Below, one piece after another: positions 1-13,660 of a DNA stretch of 64,000 bases (within the stretch, counting starts at the first letter, position 1; every line of letters starts with the position of its first letter). The notes under the pieces are model-generated. The model saw nothing but the letters and a program-made list of their open reading frames with translations. It was not told where the DNA came from and did not search any database. The DNA is from Inonotus obliquus (Eukaryota > Basidiomycota > Agaricomycetes > Hymenochaetales > Hymenochaetaceae): the NCBI GenBank assembly GCA_032164295.1, contig JAJHTX010000004.1, forward strand, positions 310,001 through 374,000. The letters are read 5' to 3'. The position numbers were made by a program, and so were the translations under genes.

Positions 1-2992
<2,992 letters not shown>

Positions 2993-3377
2993 GACCTGTT
3001 TTCCTTTTTTCTCTGAGGAACCCGTTATATATAGAAACCATGTTGTAATCGTGTTGCTATTTGATATGTATTGTTATTACTTTCACGAAGAGTATTTGTT
3101 TTGGACGCGATACAATGCTAAACATTTCGTAGGTTTGGCTTTTGACTTCTTGCATATGCTGTACTTAAATGAGAATCTGATAGGCGGTCCTTCTCGCTGA
3201 GCTAGAATCAGTGCTGGGGGGAAATTTGATTTGAGACTTGCAAATATTCCGTGACTTCGGAGGTATTACGTAAAATGTTGTCTGATTTCTCAGCGTTTTA
3301 TTAGCCAAGGTGTGTCCTCCCCGCAGGCAGACGACGTTTCCCCTCAAGATTCGAGGCTGTTGGAAGGGCACAGTAGA
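2993..3377. other. Intergenic: SMC3 3' side / P450-1 upstream region
   Basis: 385 bases holding the presumed SMC3 3' UTR, which is AT-rich from about 3000 to 3180, and the P450-1 leader. I see no gene and no clear TATA box. Confidence 0.6.
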
Positions 3378-4903
3378 ATGGACACTCTGCCTTCAAAGGT
3401 TCCAGCATCCTCCGTCTTACTCCCAACACTCCTCGTCGGAGGAGTGCTATATGCGATACATAGATTCACAATACGTATCTCTCCAAACATCCCGTATGCT
3501 GGCGAAGAGTCGTTCAGCGCTCGACTGAGTGTTCCTGTCGAGTACAGCAAAGATCCCGCGGAATTTCTACGCAAGGCACGTCGACGACTGGGCGATGTCT
3601 TTTGTGTGGACCTTCTACTCGTTAAAATCGTGTTCTTGCTCGGATCTGAGGGTAACAAAACGGTTTTACGTGCCGCGGAGGACAAGTTAAGCTTTATGGA
3701 GCAGATTAAATGGGCAATGGGACCTCTTGTTGACGGAAGTAAGTGACGACTTAGGATACTTCTGTCGTTTGACTTTTCTTACATGCGTCGTTGTCAGTGA
3801 ATGACCTTGATTGGAACGGACGCAGCTTCAAGTTCGCCAAGTACGCACTTCTAAACCTGGATCGAGTGCAAAGATATATCGAATCGTGCACAGAAGCAAC
3901 CGACAAACACTTTGAAGACTGGGCCGCGAAGGCTTCCGTCCCGCTGTTTCGTAGCATTTCGCATCTCATTATTTCGTACATGTTGATCATCCTTGTCGGA
4001 GAGGAGTTCTACAGGAAGTACGGGGATGAGCTGTGTGATCGGATGGCACGCTTCGAACGAGATGTACAGCACCCAATTCTACGGGCATTACCGAACGCTC
4101 TGTGGAGGTATTCGAGGCCGGGCAGGGCGCTGTTCAGTACCCAGGAACGCTTCGAGGAGCTGATTGACCTTGAGCTCAAGGATATCATGGAGAATCCGGA
4201 CAAGCACAAGGGACGCAGTGACTATTTCTATTATGTTACGACGCAGGTTGGCGATAGGTTTGCGCGTCACTACGGCTCACATATTACGAGTATGGTCTTT
4301 GCCGGGCACGCAAATGTGGCTATGACGATTCCGTGGATGTTCTTGCACGCGCGACGAACTCCTGGTGCACTCGGGCGTATCCGCGAGGAAGCAGTCCTAC
4401 CGAGCGACGTGCGTAAGCCATACATCGAAGCATGTTTCCGGGAGACGGGAAGACTATATACGAATACATTGATGATGCGAATAACGACGCAGACCACAAA
4501 TGTCGCTGGGCATATGATCCCATCCGGCACACTCGTTGCTTGTTCACCACTTGCAACACAGCGCGAGGATTCATGCGGTGTCTACGAAGACGCCGGACGA
4601 TGGAACCCAGACCGGTTCCTCTCTGATCCTAATGTATACGCGAACTGGTTCCAACGTGTTGAGTTTGTGCAGTTCGGTCTGGGTGCTCACGCTTGTCCTG
4701 GAGAGAAACTCGCAAGGATGCTTGTTTTTGATTTGATCTTGAAGGTTTGGATGGAGAGGTATGAGATTGATGTTGTGTCTGGACTGGAGGAAGGTGTCAA
4801 GGGGATAGATCGGGTCGGTGCAGAAGGCGCGTGGACGGAGGAGAATATGGGCACTCCGTCTATTCGTGGCGAGGACGTGATGGTGTCAGTCAAAAAGAGA
4901 TAG
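3378..4903 (+). CDS. Cytochrome P450, copy 1 of a local pair
   Basis: Heme-thiolate monooxygenase-fold protein of 488 aa, probably ER-anchored. Exons 3378-3738 and 3798-4903 (59-nt intron). The start ATG at 3378 was chosen because the paralogue at 10786 has the same spacing to its membrane segment. An N-terminal hydrophobic stretch (VLLPTLLVGGVLY) precedes the globular part. Visible P450 motifs are ExxR in EACFRETGRLY, the NPDRF meander and the heme loop FGLGAHACPGEKLA with its cysteine ligand. The I-helix reads AGHANVAMT: the usual acid-threonine pair is absent and Asn stands where Thr is normal. Its partner is 5.9 kb downstream. The substrate cannot be told from the sequence. The clan is uncertain; the I-helix pattern recalls the CYP7/CYP8 group, but that is only a resemblance. 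Confidence 0.93.
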
Positions 4904-5314
4904 CTCAAGGCTATCCGGTCGCTTGTTTTAATTTTTGGTGGAACACAGAACGTAGATGAGAGATAGTGATTAGTGTTCCTTTGAGGGGAGCACGGCCTAC
5001 TCTGGTACTCGTAAAAGGCGTGCTCGATAGTGTGGTATTGGCAGGTAGACCAGAAGATATTGTTTGTCGTCTTGTCATGCTCTTCCTTTATCTGCTGTAC
5101 CTGAGCGTCGGTTTCGGGTACTTCACTTGGTCCGTGGGCGTGTCATCTGGCCCAGATGATGCTTGCTTTCACTCGCAAATATGTTTAGCCGTGTAGTTTA
5201 CCTCAAAGACAATAAATTTCACTGCGGCCTTGTCGACTAAATGAGTGAGCCTCTCTATTTTATCTAATCTTATCTGTAAAATCTGATCGAACCTGTTTTA
5301 GGCTAGCATGGTCT
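4904..5314. other. Intergenic downstream of P450-1
   Basis: About 410 bases between the P450-1 stop and the left end of the TIR element. It holds the presumed 3' UTR; no gene or repeat was recognised. The last three bases (TCT, 5312-5314) are the left copy of the element's target duplication. Confidence 0.5.
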
Positions 5315-5329
5315 CACGGCGGGCAAAAT

Positions 5330-5625
5330 AGAATATCGGAGGGGGTGCTATTTTTAATTATTTTTTTGCCAATATTTTGAATATCGATAAGCATCCCGGC
5401 GGCGCCGATTCTTATAATATATTTCACGTGTCGATATTTTAAATATAAATATGGATATCCCCATCTGCAAGATATTTAAAAAATCCTCTTACTGATATTT
5501 TTATCGATATTTAAGATATCGACTCGGCGTATATTTTAAATATCAATTAAGATATCTATTTAGGTGATATTTTAAGAATCAATAAGGGTATCGTCAGACC
5601 GGATATTATAAATATTGGTCGGGTA
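5330..5625. repeat. Left subterminal AT-rich palindromic repeats of the TIR element
   Basis: Dense variants of GATATTTTAAATAT and ATCGATATTTAAGATATC. The same kind of sequence is mirrored at 9275-9565, just inside the right end. These are probably transposase-binding subterminal repeats, an inference from how such elements are built. Confidence 0.7.
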
Positions 5626-5634
5626 GATATTAAG

Positions 5635-5742
5635 CAGGCGATGAACGGGCGACGGGCGGGCGATGGGCGGGCGATGAGAGGGCGATGGGCAGGCGATGAG
5701 AGGGCGATGAGAGGACAATGAGAGGGCGAGGGGTGGGCAACA
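5635..5742 (+). repeat. GC-rich minisatellite, left copy
   Basis: Imperfect tandem units of the type GGGCGATGAGAGGGCGATGG. The complementary form (CGCCCTCTCATCGCCCGCTC type) occurs at about 9085-9260, so the array is part of the long inverted ends of the element. Confidence 0.75.
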
Positions 5743-6229
5743 AGTTAACGTCCATGGATGTAGCGAGTCGTCATAGAAGGTGCAACTGCGGCAGCTAGAG
5801 CGGGCATCCATTCTGTTGTTGCAGGGGCAGCATTTGGTGTTGGCTTGGGCTACTAATAGGTAAGAATATGTTGCAGCGATGGACCAGTACCACGAGAATG
5901 ATGAAGTCTGTTTTCTTGATACTGTAAGACTCGATGGGCTCTTTGTTCTGGAGTATCCTGCCTGTATATGCACTATATAACGATATGCACCAAGTCTTTA
6001 AGAACTCACCGAGTGAATCAGCATCTGCAGGTCAACTGCGTGGTGTTCTGATTAATTGGTTTTCAAATATTCTTCGTTTAACATCCACCACTGCAATACA
6101 ATCTCCTCATCCGCATTGATCTACGGGACCAGTCCATAAGGAATCAACCATTAGTAAAACCGAGATGGTTGACCTCGAAGACCTTTCCTTGCAAAGTTTT
6201 GATTGCGAGTTCAATCGTGTTGTATTCAG

Positions 6230-7421
6230 AATTCAGAGAGGATAAAGGGAAGGGAGCAGAGGATGCACTTATGCGCTGAAGAGAACTACGTGCGGCTGAG
6301 CTCGGTATCGAGCCCGGTATCCCATTCTACACTTATCCCATGCTACGGTACTGTCCCATCTACACCTTCCAGTATCCACCAGCACACCCAGAGAAACTGC
6401 CGGTCCCATTTCTCGAAGTACCGAATGCCGAGAGTACCGGTACCGAGCGCCAAGAAACCCGGTACCGAGAATACCGAGAGTACCGAGTGCCGAGAAACCC
6501 GGTACCGAGACAATTTGGCAATTCGACATGCTCTCATGACATGGATCAGACGTCTTCCTCTCTGGTATTCATTCCTGATGGTTGGACTATGCATGCCGGT
6601 TCTTTGGGGAAGCTCAGGGTCAGTATCTGTTAAGGTTTTCAGGTCCGGTACCACCAGAAACGTGTCGGTATCAATCAGCAGGGGCGCAGATCTCTTGTCC
6701 TGAGGACTTTTCATCCAGGGGTACTATATGCTACGTTTTCATTGGTATCTTGTCCTCCCTAACCCTTTCTTGTTGTCCCCCTGATGGCGCTGCAATGTTC
6801 ACTTTCATTGTTACATTTTTCTTCAGACTTTTCTTTGTTTTGATCTTCCTTTCTACTTTCTCCTTTTGGATTTATGAGCTAACTACGGTACAGTAGTATA
6901 AATATCTCCTCCTGTACGTAGTAGCTCTCCAGGTAATCTTAGGAGCTAGCCTCTAGCGTGAGGGCTCGGGTTTCCTCACCCCCTTCTCAGTCTCATCTCA
7001 GCTTCGTCTCAAGTTCCATCCCAGTTCTGGCCTAGTGAACCTTCAGAGTTAGCCTCCCGTGCGAGGGCTCAGGTTTACTTCCCAGCACAGTCGACACCTT
7101 CATCTACCAGTCTCCCTCATTCTGTTTCTCGCTATACCACCCCGTGCTAGCTGTTTCCTTGCAGTACCGACCTGTACCGACGTTTTTCCCACGGTACCGA
7201 CCCTCTCGATTCCAGACAAGAACACATTCCCCCCAACATCTAGCTGATCCAGCACCCCTTTCTATTATTCCTTTGGCTCTCTTTACGTCCCCCTTCTACA
7301 GACAACAAGTACCGTGAGCGTACTGGATAAGTACTGCCTTATCTGGCCCTCCCCATATTCTTATACCATACACCCCTCGACCGGTACCTCCGGTACCGGC
7401 CGCGATCTCGCACATTTAGCG
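6230..7421 (+). repeat. Dispersed ~1.2-kb LTR-like repeat, copy A
   Basis: Matches, in opposite orientation, the sequence at 50011-51300 and the right window edge (63298-64000). All three share one boundary, CTCGCACATTTA (with one base different in copy B), after which they diverge. The copy contains a TATA-like TATAAATATC near 6898, downstream GAG-to-CTC-rich leader sequence and many GGTACC/TACCGA motifs in its first half. The length, the internal TATA box and the sharp shared end suggest an LTR of a retrotransposon. No coding capacity is visible and the far boundary near 6230 is approximate. This copy lies inside the TIR element 5315-9581, so it was either inserted into it or carried by it. 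Confidence 0.6.
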
Positions 7422-8039
7422 CTATCATATCTGACTAAGCATCTATAATTGGTAATGTCACACGCCATGGCCGTGACGTGCGGAAGTTGCAGCAGAAGGA
7501 ATCTCAATATTAATACCTCTCTCTCTTTCTACCATTCGCAGGGCAAGCAATGGCCACATTAGACAGATAGTGATATTCATCAGGTATAATGGATCGAGGC
7601 TCAGGCAGGCATTAGTCGAAGATGCAAAGCCCAAGTTCTCCCGGCGTGCTCAATTTGCTTGGTTGGGTCTCGTAAATCCGTTCATCCTCTCAACCAATAC
7701 CCACCACTTATTCTATCTTCTGATGCGATCCGAAGCGCTCAGCATTGTCGGTACTCTCGACGTCCAACTGGATAATCTTTCGCGTCCCCTTAGTTATATT
7801 GATTTGGGCCCCGGCAAGAACAAGTCTGGCACGCTATTATCCACTGTGGAGTCATTTCGTTCCTCATTTTCTGCAGTTTCGAAACCATCCTCTCTCAGCA
7901 TGAAGGACGTATCTTCTATCTCCACTTGCCCTGCTAGGAACTAATTCTATTCCAAGAAACGACCATCTCCTCGCTGCGACAGTATTTAGAAATCTCGCTG
8001 CAAGGACTCTCCAGCCCCTTCTCGCAAGACTCCAGCTTT

Positions 8040-8987
8040 CTTGAAAGCTGAGCTACAGCGGATACGACACCGTGAGGTTCAACTGGCAGCCTTCAGGAGG
8101 GAAGGCTTTTACGCTGAGGAAGAGTACCGTGAAGAGATATGCTGTTATATGCGAGAAATGGAGGTCAGTCATTGTAAAGTAACTTATTTACGCGAGTCGC
8201 TCCTGTTCTAAATGTCAATTGTCAATGCATAGGACTACACAATGGACTCTGCTTCAGCCATGGATCAGCAACTGGAAATCAAACGGGCCATGCAGCCTTG
8301 TCTCGTCGAGTTTCTCATCAAGATTCATTTTACTTTCCGACTTCGTCCTGAGGCCTTACCATAAACATCGTCGACCGATATGTTTCACGTCGTATCGTGT
8401 ACATGAAGCAGCTCCAATCAGTTGGTTGCACAAGGGATAGCAGCGAAATTCGAGGACGCGAAAGAACGGGTGCCAACTCAAACCGACCTGGTTGGGATCT
8501 GCTGCCGTGATACCTATGACGAATCTGCCAACACGTTCTTGCTACCATTCAGTGGATGTTGGGTCATTTAACCGCAGAAGCTTGGCTTCGATTCTCTTGC
8601 TGTGGCTCGTTTGAAGAGAGTGCTAAGGTTCAGCATATCGCAAGGGAGTTACCCTTTTCTATCGCGACTTCATCAAATTCTCGTCTTCGGCTATCGCCCT
8701 TGCATCGCTCATACTTGCATGTCACTTTTTCCAGGAACCCCGACAGATTATGATGCTCGACATGATTGACTCCATCCTGGGTATTTACACCAAGTAGGGA
8801 TGGATACTTGTCCTTAATCTTGCGCGCAATCGATTAGACTCGCTACACGGGCTCGAGAGACTCATGGCATTGGAACGTATCGACGAGAGCAGCAAAGTTG
8901 GACGGCTGGCCGTTCTTACGAACATACAGGAAGAAGGAGAATCCATCCGTTTGACGGAAGTTTACCTGGATTCTATGAGCGGATGAA
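8040..8987 (+). pseudogene. Broken cyclin (fungal G1/B-type cyclin fold) carried in the TIR element
   Basis: Conceptual reading across frames shows a cyclin box: an EEYREEICCYMREME helix, then after an intron-like gap (GT at 8163 to AG before GACTAC near 8232) QLEIKRAMQPCLVEFL and FRLRPEAL, then NIVDRYVSRRIVYMKQLQ, AAKFEDAKERVPTQTDLV, HVLATIQWMLGHLTAEAWLR and the second fold FYRDFIKFSSSAIALASLIL. Cyclins bind and activate cyclin-dependent kinases. This copy cannot be translated intact: there are frameshifts near 8360, 8430 and 8530 and an in-frame TAG after GIYTK (near 8795). A Ser-rich open stretch at 7570-7944 could be its former N-terminus, but that is uncertain. The retained intron-like gap suggests capture from genomic DNA rather than from a processed mRNA. 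Confidence 0.72.
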
Positions 8988-9069
8988 TTGAACTGCAGCT
9001 CTTGGGGGACCTACGCCAAAGAAGCAATGGAATGAACAGGTGCATTGTGGCACTAGATGGCGGTGAAAG

Positions 9070-9565
9070 TGGTGAGGATGGCTCCTGCTTGTCGCCCGCT
9101 CATCGCCCTCTCATCACTTGCCTGTTGCCCGCCCGTTGCCCTCTCATCGCCCGCTCAGTGCCCTCTCGTCGCCCTCTCGTCGCCCGCCCATTGCCCCCTC
9201 ATTGCCCGCCCATTGCCCGCCTGTTGCCCTCCCATTGCCCGCTTATTGCCCACTGGTCGCCCACTCAATATGTCTTCGAATGATATTTAGAATATTGACT
9301 TTGACGATATCCTTATCTATATTTGAAATTTTGGCAAATTTGATATCTTGACCTATATTTAAAATATCAGTAAAGCGATATTTAGAATATCGATTTACAT
9401 ATTATAATCCGACCGATATTTAAAATAACCTTAGACTGATATCCTTATTGATATTTTAAATTGCATCACATGAAAGATACATTAAATATCGGCTCAGCCG
9501 GCATGCTTACTGATACTTAAATAAATGCTCGAAAAATATCTAAAATACAATCCCCGCTGATATCC
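9070..9565. repeat. Right subterminal minisatellite and AT-rich palindromes of the TIR element
   Basis: About 9085-9260 is a tandem CGCCCTCTCATCGCCCGCTC-type array, and 9275-9565 holds GATATTTAGAATATCG-like palindromes. It mirrors 5330-5742. Open frames through the array are artefacts of the tandem unit. Confidence 0.7.
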
Positions 9566-9581
9566 TATTTTGCCCGCCGTG

Positions 9582-10785
9582 TCTAATCAAGTGACCCTAG
9601 GTCATGTGATGTCTGCGTTCCGTGTGGGAACGGTTGCTATAAAAGGAATGTTATCAGGCATTGCCCTTGGCACCCCGCCTGACGCCTTTCCTTTCACCTT
9701 CACGTTGTGGTTCTGCTGTGCTTGTCGAATTCAACGGGTAAACGGGTCTTGAGAAGGCCTTCTCGGGTTGTATCAACCCTTCATAACATCGATGGGGTTC
9801 AAGATCATGTGTGAGGTTTTTGATGTACTTGGGTGTTCCATCACTTCCGATTGTATTCGAGTTATTACTCCAATGGTTATTCTCTCGAGCTTCTCAGCAA
9901 AGTTTCCTGTCCCCCAAGTCAATACTAGCACACGGGGAAGCTGCCATACGCCTCCATTCCACCCGTTACAACTATTCTCTCGGGCATTCTTTTCAAGCTT
10001 GGTGGAGTCAAGTCAAAGTCAGATTTTAGTCTTGCGGAGTCAATGTTTGAATTAGGATCACTCCAAGTTTCCCTTATCGGGGCAGGATCAATGATCTGCG
10101 TGTATTCTTGACATTCTCGACGACCTTGCGAAACGAAGTTTCTCTTTAAATTGAACTTTTGAGTAAACTTGAAGTTTAAAAGTTTTTTGCCACTTCGTAT
10201 CGGAGACTGACCGAGAGCCGAGTCACCTTCTCAAGAATCAGAACATGCACATTGCCCACATTTCGTGCCCTTCGTGGAATATAGGAGTGCCAATTCTCTC
10301 GTTCACGGTCCTACTGCCGCTAAATCGCACGCCCAGACGTGATACGATTGATTCTCATTTCATATTCAAGGGAAGCCGCTATAATATATACTCACCGTCA
10401 AATAATCAATGCAGTACCGTATGCCACGCATCAGATATCGATCTAGTGTCTGACTACTGTTGCGCCGACGTTTCAGGCCCTACGTGATGAACCTCACTCG
10501 GCCCTGTTTTTCTAGGTCCCAAGACTATTGATAATGAGCATGCATCGTGCCTCTGCTTCATGCGATGGCGGAGTCCGGTGTAATCGGGATTCGGGGAAGG
10601 AATCTTTAGCGGGAGCATGATAGGAGAACGCCATCTAGAGAGTTTTATAGTTAGACCACCTAGCTCCACTGTCAGAAATATAATTGGACCTACCGTCCTA
10701 GCATAGGTACGTCTAGCTGTTCATCTTGTTGATGTCGCCCTTCCTGACTCTTCAGGCTCTTTCCAGCCATATCTCTTCGAGTACA
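9582..10785. other. Intergenic between TIR element and P450-2
   Basis: 1.2 kb with no recognisable gene. It contains a TATAAAAGG box at 9638-9646 with no convincing coding region behind it, possibly an orphan promoter cut off by rearrangement. It also holds the presumed promoter of the P450 at 10786. Confidence 0.45.
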
Positions 10786-12332
10786 ATGGGCGTATCTTCT
10801 CCAATAATGTCGTCTTCACTGGTTCTACTTCCAGTTCTTGTGTTCGGCGGGCTAGTCTATGTGATACGCAGATTCACAACTCGCGTCTCGTCCAGCATCC
10901 CATATGTAGGCGAAGAGTCTCTCAGCGCTCGACTAAGCGTCCCTATCGAGTACAGCAAGAACCCGGTGGAGTTTCTATGCAGATCGCGGCGACGACTAGG
11001 CGATGTATTCTGTGTCGATCTCCTGATGGTAAAGATCGTGTTCTTACTCGGTCCAGAGGGGAACAGGACTGTCTTACGTGCTCCAGAGGATAAGTTGAGC
11101 TTCATGGAAGGGATCAAATGGGTTATGGGGTCGACGATCTCGGGTAGTGAGTTATGCTCACATTCGTAACAAGTGGCACAGAAATACTGATGATTGATGT
11201 GCCTTTTTCAGTGCTAGACGTACCAGAATGGGGTGCGGTCAGCTTCAAAATGGTTAGATATGCCTTTCAAAACCAGGACAGGCTGCAAACTTACGTGGAC
11301 TGGTGTTCCAAAATAACCGACGAGCATCTTGAAGAATGGTCGGCGAAAGGAACAGTCCCGCTCTTTAGGAGCATATCGCATCTCGTCGTCTCGTGTATGT
11401 TGACCGTTCTAGTAGGAGAAGAGTTCTACAGAAAGTATGGGGATGAGCTCTTCCCCCTCATGGCACGGTTTGAGCGCGACCTGCAGCATCCTCTCCTCCG
11501 TACCTTGCCCACTGCTTTGTGGAAGTATACGAAGCCCGGCAGGGCCCTTCACAGTACCACGAGGCGTTTCGAGGAGCTTATCGGCATCGAACTCAAGAAT
11601 ATTCTGGATAATCCCGAGAAACACAAAGATCGTGGTGATTATTTGTACTATATTGCGACGCAAATTGGCGATAAATTCGCGCAATTCTACGGCATGCATA
11701 TCATGAATATTGTCTTTGCTGGACACGCGAACGCAGCTATGACGATCCCGTGGATGTACTTGCACGCGCGAAGGACTCCTGGTGCACTCGAACGCATTCG
11801 TGAGGAGGCAATCCAACCGCCTGACGTCCGAAAACCGTATATCGAAGCGTGCATGCGGGAGACGAGTAGGTTATATACGAACACGTTAATATTACGAAGA
11901 ACGACAAGGAATACCACTGTCGCTGGGCATGCGATCACCGCTGGTACTCTAGTTGCATGCTCACCACTCGCCACTCAACGCGAGGACCACCTAACGAATC
12001 CATGCGGAATCTACGATGATGCCGGGAAATGGAACCCTGACCGTTTCCTCTCCGATCCTATCAAATACGCGAATTGGTTCCAGCGGATTGAGTTTGTGCA
12101 GTTCGGTCTGGGAGCGCATGCATGTCCTGGAGAGAAGTTCGCAAGAACGCTTATTTTCGATGTAATTTTGAAGGTGTGGATGGAGAGGTATGAGATTGAT
12201 GCTGTGTCCGGGCTGGAGGAGGGTGCGAAGGGAATTGATGGTGTCGGCGCCGAGGGTGCGTGGACAGAAGAGAATATGGGTACTCCATTTATTCGTGGCG
12301 AGGACGTGATAGTATCAGTTAGGAAGAGGTAG
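10786..12332 (+). CDS. Cytochrome P450, copy 2 of the local pair
   Basis: Close paralogue of the P450 at 3378; 493 aa from exons 10786-11146 and 11212-12332. The first exon is exactly 361 nt in both genes and the intron sits at the same codon and phase, direct evidence of duplication. Upstream in-frame start codons exist (ATG at 10732), but ATG 10786 aligns with the start of copy 1. Motifs seen are a hydrophobic N-terminal anchor (LVLLPVLVFGGLVY), ExxR in EACMRETSRLY, NPDRF and the heme loop FGLGAHACPGEKFA. The I-helix is AGHANAAMT, again lacking the acid-Thr pair. Copy 2 has a few extra residues (DHLTNP) just before the PERF-like region. The function is presumably the same type of reaction as copy 1; the substrate is unknown. 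Confidence 0.93.
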
Positions 12333-12449
12333 TCTGCGCTTGCTTGGTACGCATACTAGTATCAACTTCCCTACTATCCCGGACGAGTCCAGTCTGTGGC
12401 TTTTGGAATGGCAGTTAGTGGAGGCTATGTGGGATTCAGTTATTTATAC

Positions 12450-13280
12450 TGGTGCCTGGCACGGCCTATAAAAAATCCGTGCCACTTTTTCCCGGGCGGA
12501 GTTTCAAATACTTTCCACTAATAGTAACTTGCGTCGATCTTCATGTCCCACTTTCCGTCCCCCACTAAATCCCTTGAATATGTCGTTCCACAGAATTTGA
12601 GTTATTTGTCCCTTCCTTTCAACATGAAAAGGCTTTAAATAACTATCTGATGTGAAATATACCAAATCCGAATCGATTGTAGGTGATATTCAGGCATAAT
12701 ATACTTAACTGTTTTCACTTATGTGTCACGTGATCTTATTTTGGCTTTTTTGCACGACCATATCTTCCTCTGAAAACACTTATAAAACTCCTTTAAAACT
12801 GCTTGGACATGATGTATGTGTGTATTAGGGTGGTTCTGTCAACTATATGCAAAAAAAATTGACATACTGGTGGAGAGATTAGCATATACAGTAGACACAG
12901 CAGCATATATGCTTCCTAGCTCAATGAATTCAGGCTTTCTTGTCATATTTCTTTCAGATATATAAATCTAAACGAAAAATAAAGATTTTGTTAAAAAAAA
13001 ATTCTTAAGAAGTGTCATAGTTATTTATATATGTGTCAAAAATCGCCGTATCTTGGAATCTGTTGGACATTTTTTGTAATTTTTCTTACCACCTTGTTCA
13101 GAGTGTCGAAAAATAAATTTTGGACATTTTTTCAGATTTTTTGTAAAGTTGTGGAAGGGAGGACGGGCCTTCGAATCTCAAAACAAAAAGTGGAACAGGT
13201 GAATCCGTGTCGATCGCCGCTTAGCCATGGAAGGGACCGTGGGAATGTCACGGAAATTACATAGGCCGTGCCAGGTACCA
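12450..13280. mobile_element. 831-bp MITE-like TIR element
   Basis: The left end begins TGGTGCCTGGCACGGCCTAT at 12450. The reverse complement of the right end (ending 13280) begins TGGTACCTGGCACGGCCTAT, and similarity continues inward (TCCGTGCCA versus TCCGTGACA). TTTATAC directly flanks both ends (12443-12449 and 13281-13287). The interior is AT-rich, with long T-runs and no coding sequence. It lies about 120 bp downstream of the P450-2 stop. A 7-bp duplication would be unusual, so an 8-bp one with one mismatch (hAT type) is also possible. Confidence 0.78.
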
Positions 13281-13660
13281 TTTATACATTTTGTTCAAAG
13301 AGATTACATAATACTGAGCTATTTTTGAAGATTTCACGTGATGCTAGCAATGAAATTGAATTTGAATATTAGACGTGGAGACCCCTTTGCATTGAACTAC
13401 CACCATCAACTCCTATAATCCACATTAAATTCTTACCTCTGCTTCCCTTCTGATTTATACTCGCAGTATCATTGGTGAGAATCGTGGAAGCGTGGATTAG
13501 CCAGGAATATATTGCGGGATCCCGGACCAACGGGAGCCGACAGGCACGGTTCCCTCGCTCTAGCTGCGCAACGCAAGCTATTTAAACCAGCGCCGACGTG
13601 TTATTTCCCTCCTCTGAGCTGGAGTCCTCGTCTCTACTCCTTGCACATGATACTACAGTT
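13281..13660. other. Upstream region of the MFS transporter gene
   Basis: 380 bases between the MITE-like element and the transporter start. A TATTTAAA motif at 13579-13586, about 75 bases before the ATG, is a plausible TATA-type element. Nothing else was recognised. Confidence 0.4.
13579..13586 (+). promoter_or_regulatory. TATA-like element of the MFS gene
   Basis: TATTTAAA lies 75 bases upstream of the inferred start codon, a normal distance for a fungal TATA box. Confidence 0.35.

Larger units (their letters stand above)
5315..9581. mobile_element. 4.27-kb TIR DNA element, CMC/CACTA-like, non-autonomous
   Basis: The two ends match in inverse orientation: CACGGCGGGCAAAATA then (GA or GG)ATATC, at 5315 on the plus strand and ending at 9581 on the minus strand. 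TCT directly flanks both ends (5312-5314 and 9582-9584), a 3-bp target duplication. CAC termini, 3-bp duplications and long repetitive subterminal regions are known traits of the CMC (CACTA/EnSpm) superfamily, so that is the favoured class. Both ends carry the same subterminal design: AT-rich palindromic GATATTTTAAATAT-like arrays and then a GC-rich minisatellite (5635-5740 and about 9085-9260, inverted). No transposase was recognised inside. The cargo is a broken cyclin gene (about 8040-8987) and a dispersed LTR-like repeat (about 6230-7421). The element sits exactly between two P450 paralogues. Confidence 0.8.

Noticed and set aside
5635..5742. Short tandem units that might suggest a CRISPR-like array
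   Set aside because: Units are contiguous without spacers, and the host is a eukaryote.
9002..9351. Three overlapping open frames rich in Cys/Pro/Ala repeats
   Set aside because: They are the reading frames of the GC-rich minisatellite; the repeat unit avoids stops in all frames.
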